Source: Methylopila turkensis | Lineage (GTDB): Bacteria > Pseudomonadota > Alphaproteobacteria > Rhizobiales > Methylopilaceae | Direction: 5' to 3' | Assembly: GCF_027922325.1 (NCBI RefSeq) | Contig: NZ_BSFL01000004.1 | Span: 1-64,000, forward strand | DNA: 64,000 nt | In this document: positions 45,450 to 53,704 of the stretch, piece by piece | How the letters are laid out: every line of letters starts with the position of its first letter | Position numbering within the stretch: position 1 is the stretch's first letter | Made by a program: the position numbers and the translations under genes | The notes under the pieces: generated by a model | Told to the model about the DNA's origin: nothing | Database searches by the model: none | What the model saw: the letters and a program-made list of their open reading frames with translations, nothing else

Positions 45450-46316
45450 ATGCCGCCGGACCGCCGTTCGTTCCATTTCCACCTCGTCTCGGACTCCACC
45501 GGCGAAACGCTGGTCGCGGTCGCCCGCGCCGCCGCCTCGCAATACGCCGACGTCGCGAGCCTGGAGCACGTCTATCCGCTGGTGCGCTCGTCCCGACAGC
45601 TCGACCGGGTGCTGGGCGAGATCGCCGACGAGCCCGGCATCGTGCTCTACACGCTGGTGGACGAGGAGCTGATCGGGACGCTGGAGGCCCGCTGCCGCGA
45701 GCTCGGCTGCCCCTGCCTCTCGGTGCTGGAGCCGGTGTTCACCCTGCTCCGGTCCTATCTCGGGGCCGAGCAGAACAAGCTGCCGGGCGCGCAGCACGTG
45801 CTGAACGCGGACTATTTCAAGCGCATCGACGCCCTCAACTACACCATGGCCCATGACGACGGGCAGTACGCCGACGACCTCGGCGACGCCGACGTGGTGC
45901 TGCTCGGCGTCAGCCGGACCTCGAAGACTCCGACCTCCATCTATCTGGCGAATCGCGGGGTGAAGACCGCGAACATCCCGCTCATCCCCGATCTTCCGCC
46001 GCCGCCCGGGCTGCAGGGCCTGCGGAAGCCGCTGATCGTCGGGCTGGTGGCTTCGCCCGAGCGGATCGTCGCCATCCGCCACAACCGGGTGCTCGGGCTT
46101 GAGGGCGCCATGCCCGGCCGGCTCCAGGACGGCTCCTATGTGGACCCGGAAGCGGTCGCGGCCGAGCTCAACGCCTCCCGCCGCTTCTGCGCCCGGCACG
46201 GCTGGCCGACCATCGACGTGACGCGGCGGTCGATCGAGGAGACCGCGGCCGCCGTGATCGCGATGCTGACCGAGCACCGGGCGAAGCGTTTCGCCGAGTC
46301 GATCGCCACCACCTGA
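45450..46316 (+). CDS. Pyruvate, phosphate dikinase regulatory protein (PPSR/DUF299)
   Basis: 288 residues. It opens with FHFHLVSDSTGETL and has the P-loop-like GVSRTSKTPTSIYLA motif and the HNRVLGLEG region of the DUF299 kinase/pyrophosphorylase family. It reversibly phosphorylates pyruvate phosphate dikinase or PEP synthetase to switch gluconeogenic flux. It corresponds to the RP001-type gene that flanks the origin in Rickettsia and Caulobacter. First of the rightward run PPSR-maf-aroE-coaE-dnaQ. Confidence 0.93.
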   Translation: MPPDRRSFHFHLVSDSTGETLVAVARAAASQYADVASLEHVYPLVRSSRQLDRVLGEIADEPGIVLYTLVDEELIGTLEARCRELGCPCLSVLEPVFTLLRSYLGAEQNKLPGAQHVLNADYFKRIDALNYTMAHDDGQYADDLGDADVVLLGVSRTSKTPTSIYLANRGVKTANIPLIPDLPPPPGLQGLRKPLIVGLVASPERIVAIRHNRVLGLEGAMPGRLQDGSYVDPEAVAAELNASRRFCARHGWPTIDVTRRSIEETAAAVIAMLTEHRAKRFAESIATT

Positions 46317-46363
46317 CCCGCGCTCCGCCGCCTGCGTTTGGTTTCTCTGATCCGGACCCGTTC

Positions 46364-46978
46364 ATGACCCTTTGGTTGCCGTCGTCTCCGCTGCTGCTCG
46401 CGTCGAAGAGCGCGATCCGCGCCAAGGTGCTGAGCGACGCCGGGCTCGCCGTCGAGACGACGCCGGCCGACATCGACGAGCGCGCGGTTGAGGCGGAGCT
46501 GACCGGAGACGGCGCGACGCCCGCCAACGTCGCCGGCGCGCTCGCCGCGGCGAAAGCCGTCAATGTCTCGCTCAAGGCGCCCGGCCGGCTCGTGGTCGGG
46601 GCGGACCAGACGCTTTCGCTCGGCTCCGAGCGCTTCACCAAGCCCGCGGATCGCGAGGCCGGGCGCCGCCAGCTCGCGCGTCTGTCCGGGCGCACGCACA
46701 CGCTGTCCTCCGGCGTCGCGCTCGCCATGGACGGGGTCGCGCTCTGGACCGAGGTCGACGAAGCCCGGCTGACGATGCGGACCCTGTCGGAGACGTTCAT
46801 CGAGAGCTACCTCGACGCGGCGGGCGAGGGCGCGCGGACCAGCGTGGGCGGCTACCAGTTCGAGGGCGTCGGCGCGAATCTGTTCGAGCGCGTCGAGGGC
46901 GACTTCTTCACGATCCTCGGCCTGCCGCTGCTGCCGCTGCTCGCGGCGCTCCGCCGGGCGAAAGCGGTCGCGGCGTGA
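46364..46978 (+). CDS. maf: Maf-family nucleotide pyrophosphatase
   Basis: 204 residues. The N-terminal substrate loop LLASKSAIRAKVL, RLVVGADQTL and GGYQFEGVGANLFERVEGDFFTILGLPLLPL mark the Maf/HAM1-like fold. It hydrolyses modified or canonical nucleoside triphosphates to monophosphates (house cleaning). It overlaps aroE by 4 bases. Confidence 0.92.
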   Translation: MTLWLPSSPLLLASKSAIRAKVLSDAGLAVETTPADIDERAVEAELTGDGATPANVAGALAAAKAVNVSLKAPGRLVVGADQTLSLGSERFTKPADREAGRRQLARLSGRTHTLSSGVALAMDGVALWTEVDEARLTMRTLSETFIESYLDAAGEGARTSVGGYQFEGVGANLFERVEGDFFTILGLPLLPLLAALRRAKAVAA

Positions 46979-47811
46979 GCGGTTTCCCCCGCGCCTGCGT
47001 GCTCGGCTGGCCGGTCAGCCAGTCGCGCTCGCCTTTGATCCACAACCACTGGCTGGCGACCTACGGCCTCGCCGGGGGTTACGAGCGGGCCGAGATCGCG
47101 CCGGCCGAGTTCGAAAGCTTCGTCCGCGGCCTTGGCGGCGCCGGTTTCGTCGGCGGCAACGTCACCGTGCCGCACAAGGAGGCCGCGTTCCGGCTCGTGG
47201 ACGAGGCGGACGCCAGCGCCGCCGATCTCGGGGCGGTGAACACGCTGTGGTTCGAGGACGGCCGTCTGGTTGGCGGCAACACCGACGGCGTCGGCTTCGT
47301 CGCCAATCTCGACGAGGCGGCGCCGGGCTGGGAGGGAGAGCGGAAGCTCGCGGCGGTCATCGGCGCAGGAGGAGCGGCGCGGGCGGTGGTGCACGCCCTC
47401 GGGACGCGGGGCTTCGAGCGTGTCGCCGTGGTCAACCGCACGCGCGAGAAGGCGGAGGCGATCGCCCCGCTCGCAGGCCGGGCGGGCGTCGCCGGCGGGC
47501 TCGACGATCTGTGGCGCTTCCTTCCGGACGCCGACCTCGTGGTGAATGCCACCTCTCTCGGCATGGCGGGAAAGGGCGCGCTGGAGGTCCATCTCGGCGA
47601 GCTGCCGGAGCGGGCGGTGGCGACCGATCTCATCTACGTGCCGCTCGAAACGCCGTTCCTGGCGGACGCCCGCGCCCGCGGGCTCCGGACGGTGGACGGC
47701 CTCGGCATGCTGCTGCACCAGGCGGCGCCGGGCTTCGAACGCTGGTTCGGCGTGCGGCCCGACGTGACCCCGGAACTGCGCGCGCTGGTCGTGGCGGACA
47801 TCGGGGGCTGA
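46975..47811 (+). CDS. aroE: Shikimate dehydrogenase (NADP+)
   Basis: 278 residues from a GTG overlapping the maf stop. Shikimate site SQSRSPLIHN and NVTVPHKE (catalytic Lys), NADP loop GAGGAARAVVHAL followed by NRTREKAEA, and GLGMLLHQAAPGFERWFG near the end. It reduces 3-dehydroshikimate for aromatic amino-acid synthesis. Confidence 0.95.
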   Translation: MSGFPRACVLGWPVSQSRSPLIHNHWLATYGLAGGYERAEIAPAEFESFVRGLGGAGFVGGNVTVPHKEAAFRLVDEADASAADLGAVNTLWFEDGRLVGGNTDGVGFVANLDEAAPGWEGERKLAAVIGAGGAARAVVHALGTRGFERVAVVNRTREKAEAIAPLAGRAGVAGGLDDLWRFLPDADLVVNATSLGMAGKGALEVHLGELPERAVATDLIYVPLETPFLADARARGLRTVDGLGMLLHQAAPGFERWFGVRPDVTPELRALVVADIGG

Positions 47812-47814
47812 ACG

Positions 47815-48408
47815 GTGATCGTCATCGGCCTCACCGGCTCGATCGGCATGGGCAAGTCCACCACCGCGAGGCTGTTCGCGGAGGAGGGCGTTCCCGTGCA
47901 CGACGCCGACGCCACCGTGCACGCGCTCTACTCCGGCGCCGCGGCGCCGCTGGTCGAGGCGGCGTTCCCCGGCGTGACCCGCGACGGCGTGGTCGACCGC
48001 AAGGAGCTGGGGACGAGGGTCATCGGAAAGCCCGAAGCGCTCGCTAAGCTGGAAGGGATCGTCCATCCTCTGGTGCGTGCGGCCGAGGCCGAGTTTCTGG
48101 CTGCGCGACGGGCCGGCGGCGCCGGAGCCGTGGTGCTGGACATCCCGCTGCTGTTCGAAAGCGGCCGCGTTGGCGACGTGGATCTCGTCGCGGTGGTGAG
48201 CGCCGGCGCCGAGGAGCAGCGGCGCAGAGTTCTGGAGCGACCGGGAATGACCGAGGAGACGTTCCGAGCCGTGCTCGCGCGCCAGACGCCGGACGCCGAG
48301 AAGCGCGCCCGCGCCGACGTGGTGATCGACACCTCGCGCGGGGTGGAGGCGGCGCGCGAGCAGGTGCGCGCTCTGCTCGCCGGCCTCAACGACCGCCCGA
48401 AGGACTGA
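47815..48408 (+). CDS. coaE: Dephospho-CoA kinase
   Basis: 197 residues from a GTG three bases after the aroE stop. P-loop [14 protein letters not shown] (5-18), [10 protein letters not shown], and DIPLLFESG, the CoaE core motifs. It phosphorylates the ribose 3'-OH of dephospho-CoA, the last CoA step. Part of the conserved maf-aroE-coaE-dnaQ unit. Confidence 0.95.
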   Translation: MIVIGLTGSIGMGKSTTARLFAEEGVPVHDADATVHALYSGAAAPLVEAAFPGVTRDGVVDRKELGTRVIGKPEALAKLEGIVHPLVRAAEAEFLAARRAGGAGAVVLDIPLLFESGRVGDVDLVAVVSAGAEEQRRRVLERPGMTEETFRAVLARQTPDAEKRARADVVIDTSRGVEAAREQVRALLAGLNDRPKD

Positions 48409-48413
48409 CACGA

Positions 48414-49121
48414 ATGCGCGAGATCGTGCTCGACACCGAAACGACAGGCCTCGACCCGCTGAGGGGCGACCGGATCGTCGAGATCGGCTGCGTCGAGCTC
48501 TTGAACCGGATTCCGACCGGATCGCACTGCCACATCTACATCAATCCCGAGCGCGACATGCCCGAGGAGGCGTTCCGCGTGCACGGGCTGTCGTCAGAAT
48601 TCCTCGCGGACAAGCCGGTGTTCGCGGATGTGGTCGACGAGTTCCTCGCCTTCATCGATGAGGACGCGCTCGTCATCCACAACGCCGCCTTCGACGTCGG
48701 CTTCCTGAACGCCGAGCTGAAGCGCGTCGGCAAGCCCGAGATCGGCAATTACCGCGTTATCGACACGCTGGCGCTGGCGCGGCGCAAGAACGCCGGCGGC
48801 TCGAACTCGCTGGACGCGCTATGCCAGCGCTACGGCATCGACAATTCGCGCCGCACCAAGCACGGCGCGCTGCTCGACAGCGAAATCCTGGCGGAAGTCT
48901 ATCTGGAGCTGCTCGGGGGCCGTCAGGCTTCGCTTGGCCTATCGCCGCTCGACGGCCGCGGCATGGGGGCGCGCGAGAAGCTCGCCCCGCGCCCGACGCC
49001 GCTCGCCCCGCGGCTGTCGGCGAAGGACGTCGAGGAGCACCTCGCGTTCATCGCGACCTTCGGGAGCGAGCCGATCTGGCGGGAATATCTCGTGGCGCCG
49101 GACGCCGTCGCGGCGGAGTGA
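48414..49121 (+). CDS. dnaQ: DNA polymerase III epsilon subunit (proofreading exonuclease)
   Basis: 235 residues. DEDDh exonuclease: Asp7 and Glu9 in VLDTETTGLD, HNAAFDVGFLN with the second Asp, and HGALLDSEILAEVYLEL with the general-base His and last Asp. It removes mispaired 3' ends within Pol III. Unlike the very short linker of some relatives, the C-terminal 55 residues are rich in Pro/Arg before a final alpha-subunit-binding helix. Confidence 0.95.
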   Translation: MREIVLDTETTGLDPLRGDRIVEIGCVELLNRIPTGSHCHIYINPERDMPEEAFRVHGLSSEFLADKPVFADVVDEFLAFIDEDALVIHNAAFDVGFLNAELKRVGKPEIGNYRVIDTLALARRKNAGGSNSLDALCQRYGIDNSRRTKHGALLDSEILAEVYLELLGGRQASLGLSPLDGRGMGAREKLAPRPTPLAPRLSAKDVEEHLAFIATFGSEPIWREYLVAPDAVAAE

Positions 49122-49152
49122 GGCCAGCGCCCTCACTTACCGCCCCGCCGTC

Positions 49153-49175
49153 ATGGTCCGGCTTGACCGGACCAT
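49153..49175. repeat. REP-like hairpin, family 1 copy C
   Basis: ATGGTCCGG (49153-49161), CTTGA, CCGGACCAT (49167-49175). It is half of the two-hairpin unit seen at 550-629 and 40208-40288, and lies between the convergent dnaQ and secB genes. Confidence 0.65.
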
Positions 49176-49266
49176 CCATCTCCGCGCTGGCGCTCGGCGC
49201 CTTCTCTAAGACCGACTTAGGCGCGAGCCCGGCCCGCGCTTCCCGCGGACCGGGACGCCGTCATGC

Positions 49267-49752
49267 TCAGTTCGGAGCGCCCGCCTGCTCCTGCAGGGCG
49301 GCGGCCTCTTCGGCGCGGGCGCGGTAGAGCGCGGCGAAGTCGACCGGGTCGATCATCAGCGGCGGGAAGCCGCCGTTGCGCACGGCGTCCGCCACGATCT
49401 GGCGCGCGAACGGGAACAGAAGCCGCGGGCACTCGATCATCACGACCGGATGGAGCTGCTCCTCGGGGATGTTCACCACGCGGAACACGCCGCCGTAGGA
49501 GAGGTCGACCCGGAAGATCTGGGCGTCGCCGTCCTTGGCCTGGCCTTCGATCGCGAGCTCGACCTCGAAGTCGGCGTCGCCGACCTTGCGCGCGTTGACG
49601 TTGACCTTGATCTCGATGTTGGGCGAGCCCTGGCGCGGCGCGAGCGAGCGAGGCGCGTTGGGGTTCTCGAAGGAGAGGTCCTTGGCGTACTGCGCGAGGA
49701 CGTTGATCGCGGGCAGCTTGCTGGGATCCGGAGCGCCGTTGGTGTTCGCCAT
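49267..49752 (-). CDS. secB: Protein-export chaperone SecB
   Basis: 161 residues from the ATG at 49752. Begins [34 protein letters not shown] and contains [32 protein letters not shown], both hallmarks of SecB. A tetrameric cytosolic chaperone that hands preproteins to SecA. It is downstream of fxsA and convergent with dnaQ. Confidence 0.95.
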   Translation of the reverse strand: MANTNGAPDPSKLPAINVLAQYAKDLSFENPNAPRSLAPRQGSPNIEIKVNVNARKVGDADFEVELAIEGQAKDGDAQIFRVDLSYGGVFRVVNIPEEQLHPVVMIECPRLLFPFARQIVADAVRNGGFPPLMIDPVDFAALYRARAEEAAALQEQAGAPN

Positions 49753-49908
49753 GTCGGTGGTCTCTCGCTGGCGGTGATGAGTTCGACCGGCCGATCGACC
49801 AAGCCGCGTTTCAGACGCGGCGGCGTACCATGGCGGCGCGCGAGGCGGCAAGCGCGCGGGACCCTGCGGAGCCGGACGTCCGACTCCGTCTTCCGTCGTA
49901 GGACGACC

Positions 49909-50361
49909 TCAGGCGCCGGGGCGTCGCGCCGGCTCGACCTCGCGCCATTCGCGCGCGTCGAGGTCGACCATGGCGTCGCCTGCGGGACGGGCCGCGGCGC
50001 GGGGGCGCGCTTCGGCCGGAACCTGCGGGCCTGCGAACAGCCGACGGATGCGGCCGCGGAACTCGGGCACCAGCGCCGCCACGGCGATCGCATCGGTGAT
50101 GAAGCCCGGAACGGCGAACAGCAGGCCGGCGAGGCCGCGCATGCCCCTGGAGCCGTCGAGCGCCAGCGTCGTGAGCCGACCGCCGCGCTTGAGTTCGGTG
50201 CGGGCTTCCGTGATCAACGAACCGAGCATCGCGATGCCGATGGCGGAGAACGCCACCTGCAGCAGGATGGCCTTGCCGACGCCGATCATCGACGCGACGA
50301 GCGCGAAGGCGACGATCTCCAGCACCGGAAGCGCGAGAAGAAGTCCGAGAAGTCGAGGCAT
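49909..50361 (-). CDS. fxsA: FxsA-family membrane protein
   Basis: 150 residues. Three hydrophobic segments (about 3-25, 28-47 and 74-97) with the FxsA pattern PVLEI near the start and GxLLxxPGFxTD (LLFAVPGFITDAIAV). A basic, Pro/Ala-rich tail lies in the cytosol. FxsA over-expression relieves phage T7 exclusion by F plasmids in E. coli; its normal role is unclear. It sits upstream of secB and divergent from the Tim44-like gene, a rhizobial arrangement. Confidence 0.88.
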   Translation of the reverse strand: MPRLLGLLLALPVLEIVAFALVASMIGVGKAILLQVAFSAIGIAMLGSLITEARTELKRGGRLTTLALDGSRGMRGLAGLLFAVPGFITDAIAVAALVPEFRGRIRRLFAGPQVPAEARPRAAARPAGDAMVDLDAREWREVEPARRPGA

Positions 50362-50587
50362 GACGTGTCCGTGAGGGTCCTTGTGCGGAAGGGCCGCGAT
50401 CCGTCATGTGGGAACGCCTCGGCCAGTCGCCAAGGTTCCCGCCGTTCGCACGATTCCGTGGCCTGCGGGCTCACGTCTCCGTCACGTCGTCGCATTCGCC
50501 CCGCGCGACTGGATCGAAACGGCCGGACGTCACATATAGAAAGCGCCGGCGGCTCCGCCGGCCAAGGCCACACGAGCGCGAGACCCG

Positions 50588-51304
50588 ATGAGCAGCGAAG
50601 GCTTCGACATCTACACGATCATCATTCTGGTGTTGGCCGTGTTCATCTTCGTCCGCCTGCGCTCGGTCCTCGGCACGCGCACGGGCAACGAACGGCGTCC
50701 CGACATCGCGCCGCGCTCGCCGCAGCCGGCGCCGGACGCGCCAGCCGACAACGTGACGCATCTGCCGCAGCGTCCGTCCGATCCCGCCCGGGAGGCGGAG
50801 GTCGCCGCCGAGCCTGCGGCCGACCGCTGGGCCGGCGTCGCGGCGCCGGACAGCCCAGTCGCGCGCGGCCTCGACGAGATCGCGGCCGCCGAGCGCGGCT
50901 TCGACGCCCGCCAGTTCCTGACCGGCGCCCGCGCCGCCTACGAGATGATCGTCACCGCCTTCGCCGCCGGCGACCGCAAGACGCTGAAGCCGCTGCTCGC
51001 CAAGGACGTGTTCGACAATTTCAGCGCCGCGATCGCCGAGCGCGAGAGCCGCGGCGAGACGGTCGAATCGAACTTCGTCTCGATCGAGAAGGCCGAGTTC
51101 ACCGGCGCCGAGGTCGTGGGCCGCAGCGCCCAGCTCACCGTGCGTTTCGTGTCGAAGCTGATCAACGCCACCCGCGACCGCGACGGAACGGTGATCGACG
51201 GCGATCCGACCGCGATCGTCGACATCGTCGACGTCTGGACCTTCGCGCGCGACATCAATTCCCGCGATCCGAACTGGCGCCTGATCTCGACCGAAGCGGT
51301 CTGA
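50588..51304 (+). CDS. Tim44-like domain membrane protein (TimA type)
   Basis: 238 residues. An N-terminal membrane helix (FDIYTIIILVLAVFIFVRL), a Pro/Ala-rich linker (about 32-95) and a C-terminal Tim44-like domain (about 97-235) with FLTGARAAYEMIVTAFAAGD. Bacterial relatives are thought to act at the inner membrane, possibly in envelope protein quality control. It is followed by mltA and smr in the same direction, a conserved alphaproteobacterial run. Confidence 0.9.
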   Translation: MSSEGFDIYTIIILVLAVFIFVRLRSVLGTRTGNERRPDIAPRSPQPAPDAPADNVTHLPQRPSDPAREAEVAAEPAADRWAGVAAPDSPVARGLDEIAAAERGFDARQFLTGARAAYEMIVTAFAAGDRKTLKPLLAKDVFDNFSAAIAERESRGETVESNFVSIEKAEFTGAEVVGRSAQLTVRFVSKLINATRDRDGTVIDGDPTAIVDIVDVWTFARDINSRDPNWRLISTEAV

Positions 51305-51324
51305 CCGCGGCCTCGGGGCGGGGG

Positions 51325-52491
51325 ATGGCTCCGCGCACCAAGGCGGCCGTCGCCGTCGTCGCGGCCGCCCTCGCCGGCTTGTGGTTCGCGGGCTCGCCGC
51401 GGGCGGAGATCGGCGACGGGCTGGAGCCGGTCGCCTATTCCGAGCTCGACGGCTGGGCCGCGGACGACCACCTCGCGGCCTTCGGCGCGTTCCAAAAGTC
51501 CTGCCGCGCCCTCATCGACCGGGTTCCGCCGCTGCGGGCCGCGCTGCCGCCGCCGCCCGCGCTCGAGCCGATCTGCCGCGACGCGCTCGGGCAGGACGCG
51601 CCAGCGACGGCCGAGGACGCGCGGCGCTTCTTCGAGACGCGGTTCCGGCCGGTGCGCGCCGGGCGCGGGATCCTGACCGGCTACTACGAGCCGGAGGCGG
51701 CGGGCGCGCTCACACGCACCGAAACCTTCGACACGCCGCTGCTCGCCCGGCCCGACGATCTCGTCGATCTCGCCGACGGCGCGGCGCGGCCGGACGGCGT
51801 GCCCGACAACCTCACGGCGGCGCGCCAGGTCGGCGGACGGTTCGAGCCCTATCCGACCCGCGCCGAGATCGAGGACGGCGCGCTCGGGCCCCGCGCCCGG
51901 CCGCTCGTCTGGCTGTCGCGGGTCGACGCCTTCTTCGTGCACATCCAGGGCTCGACGCGGGTGCGGCTGCCCGACGGAAGGATCGTGCGCATCGCCTATG
52001 CCGGGCGCAACGGCCAGCCGTTCACCCCGATCGGCCGGCTGCTGGTGCAGCGGGGCGAGATGGCGAAGGACGTCGCCTCCATGCAGGCCTTGCGCGCCTG
52101 GCTCGCCGCGCGTCCGGCCGAGGGCCGCGCCATCATGCGAGAGAACCGCTCCTACATCTTCTTCCGCGTCGACGACGCGCTGCGGCCGGAGGACGGCCCG
52201 CGCGGCGCGCAGGCCGCGCCGCTGACCGCCGGCCGCAGCATCGCGGTCGACCGGCAGCTCTGGGCCTACGGCCTGCCGTTCTGGATCGAGGGCCGGTTCC
52301 CCTCGACGGTCGGCGGCGGGCTGATCCGGCGGCTGACGATCGCGCAGGACACCGGTTCGGCGATCTTGGGACAGGCGCGCGGCGATTATTTCGCCGGCTC
52401 AGGAGATGACGCCGGCGCGATCGCCGGCGGCATGCGCGAACAGACGGGCTTCTTCGCGCTGATCCCGCGCGAGTCCGGGCGGGACCAATGA
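51325..52491 (+). CDS. mltA: Membrane-bound lytic murein transglycosylase A
   Basis: 388 residues from the ATG at 51325. Signal peptide (about 1-26), MltA barrel domain with GILTGYYEPE and VDAFFVHIQGSTRVRL, and 3D domain with the catalytic-type Asp in IAQDTGSAILG followed by RGDYFAG. It cuts peptidoglycan glycan strands with 1,6-anhydro ring formation. No lipobox Cys is visible in the signal peptide, so it may be soluble in the periplasm. It overlaps smr by 4 bases. Confidence 0.92.
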   Translation: MAPRTKAAVAVVAAALAGLWFAGSPRAEIGDGLEPVAYSELDGWAADDHLAAFGAFQKSCRALIDRVPPLRAALPPPPALEPICRDALGQDAPATAEDARRFFETRFRPVRAGRGILTGYYEPEAAGALTRTETFDTPLLARPDDLVDLADGAARPDGVPDNLTAARQVGGRFEPYPTRAEIEDGALGPRARPLVWLSRVDAFFVHIQGSTRVRLPDGRIVRIAYAGRNGQPFTPIGRLLVQRGEMAKDVASMQALRAWLAARPAEGRAIMRENRSYIFFRVDDALRPEDGPRGAQAAPLTAGRSIAVDRQLWAYGLPFWIEGRFPSTVGGGLIRRLTIAQDTGSAILGQARGDYFAGSGDDAGAIAGGMREQTGFFALIPRESGRDQ

Positions 52492-53072
52492 CCGGGCGCG
52501 GCTTCCGGCGCCCCCGCCGCCTGAGCGAGGGCGAGCGGGCGTTGTGGGACGCGGTCGCGAAGACCGTTCGTCCGCTCGCGCCGCGCCCGCCGGAGCCCGA
52601 ACCGGCGCCGCCGGTCGAGGCCGCGGCAAAACCCGCGGCGGAGCCCAAGCCACCCCCCGCCGCCGCGGCTCCGCGGGGCGTCGCCGCGCCCAAGGTTCCC
52701 GCCCCGCCGCCGCTCGCGCCGCTCGAGCCGAAGCTGCGCCGCCGCCTGACCCGCGGCGTCGTCGCCATCGACGCGCGCATCGATCTCCACGGGCTGAGGC
52801 AGGACGAGGCGCACCGCCGGCTGGCCGCGTTCCTCGCCAGCGCGCAGGCCGGCGGATGCCGCGTCGTGCTGGTGATCACGGGCAAGGGGCGGCCGGAAGA
52901 CGGCGGCGACTGGTTCGGTCCGGAGCGCGGGGTCCTGCGGCGCTCGGTGCCGATGTGGCTGTCGTCGCCGGCGGCGCGCTCCGTCGTGGTCGGCTTCGAG
53001 ACGGCCGACGCGGTCCATGGCGGGGTCGGCGCGCTCTATGTGCGCATCCGGAAAGCCGGCCCCCGGCGCTGA
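52488..53072 (+). CDS. Smr/MutS2-domain protein
   Basis: 194 residues. A basic start, a long Pro/Ala linker (about 30-80) and a C-terminal Smr domain (about 97-190) with IDLHGLRQDEAH and VLVITGKGRPE. Smr domains nick or bind nucleic acids, in ribosome rescue or repair contexts. Translation is coupled to mltA through ATGA. Confidence 0.9.
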   Translation: MTGRGFRRPRRLSEGERALWDAVAKTVRPLAPRPPEPEPAPPVEAAAKPAAEPKPPPAAAAPRGVAAPKVPAPPPLAPLEPKLRRRLTRGVVAIDARIDLHGLRQDEAHRRLAAFLASAQAGGCRVVLVITGKGRPEDGGDWFGPERGVLRRSVPMWLSSPAARSVVVGFETADAVHGGVGALYVRIRKAGPRR

Positions 53073-53111
53073 ATTTGGTCGCGCAGCGGGGCGGCTGCTG
53101 CTACATCGGAA

Positions 53112-53127
53112 TTCAACTAAAGTTGAA
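53112..53127. promoter_or_regulatory. Operator-like inverted repeat before the thioesterase gene
   Basis: TTCAACTAAAGTTGAA: 7-bp perfect arms around AA, strikingly AT-rich for this genome. It lies 19 bases before the thioesterase TTG and resembles a MarR-type operator. The regulator is unknown. Confidence 0.5.
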
Positions 53128-53145
53128 CTTCGGGCGAGGGTTGTC

Positions 53146-53532
53146 TTGAGCGCGGAACAGCCTCCTGCCGGCGCGCCGGTCATCCGCACGATCGCGATGC
53201 CCGCGGACACCAACCCCGCGGGCGACATCTTCGGCGGCTGGCTGATGGCGCAGATGGACCTCGCCGCGGGCAACGTCGCCGCCCGCGTCGCCCGCGGCCG
53301 CTGCGCCACCGTCGCGGTCGACCAGATGACGTTCCTGAGCCCGGTGCTGGTGGGCGACGAGGTCAGCTTCTACGGGACGGTGGTGAACCGCGGGCGGACC
53401 TCGATCCGCATCCACATCGAGGCGTGGCGCCGCCCGCGCGAGGGCGACGACCTGCAGCGGGTGACCGAGGCCACCTTCACCTTCGTCGCGATCGACGACG
53501 ATCGCCGGCCGCGGCCGCTTCCGGCGGAGTGA
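53146..53532 (+). CDS. Acyl-CoA thioesterase, hotdog fold (YciA type)
   Basis: 128 residues from the TTG at 53146 (GCGAGGG upstream); upstream in-frame codons overlap smr and lack homology. Motifs: DTNPAGDIFGGWLMAQMDLAAGNVAAR with the catalytic-type Asp, and VDQMTFLSPVLVGDEVSFYG. It hydrolyses acyl-CoAs in the cytosol. It lies next to ethylmalonyl-CoA mutase (convergent), so a role in controlling C4-C5 acyl-CoA pools is possible. Confidence 0.9.
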   Translation: MSAEQPPAGAPVIRTIAMPADTNPAGDIFGGWLMAQMDLAAGNVAARVARGRCATVAVDQMTFLSPVLVGDEVSFYGTVVNRGRTSIRIHIEAWRRPREGDDLQRVTEATFTFVAIDDDRRPRPLPAE

Positions 53533-53551
53533 CGCGGAACAGCGTCCTCAT

Positions 53552-53671
53552 CTTGTCCGGGCCTTGAGCCGGGACCCAGACACGCCAACCTCTGCTGCGA
53601 GTATGGGGGGCCCGCGCGCGGGCGGGCGCCGAACGTCGGGATTCTGGGTCCCGGCTCAAGGCCGGGATAAG
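53552..53671. repeat. Composite palindromic repeat, family 2 copy B
   Basis: Ends CTTGTCCGGGCC (53552-53563) and GGCCGGGATAAG (53660-53671), with internal hairpins GTCCGGGCC...GGGAC and GTCCCGGCTCAAGGCCGGGA. It shares over 20 identical bases with the right end of the copy at 1218-1336. It separates the convergent thioesterase and ecm genes. Confidence 0.7.
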
Positions 53672-53704
53672 GACGGCGCTGAGGGTGAAGGCGACCCGGC
53701 CCGC

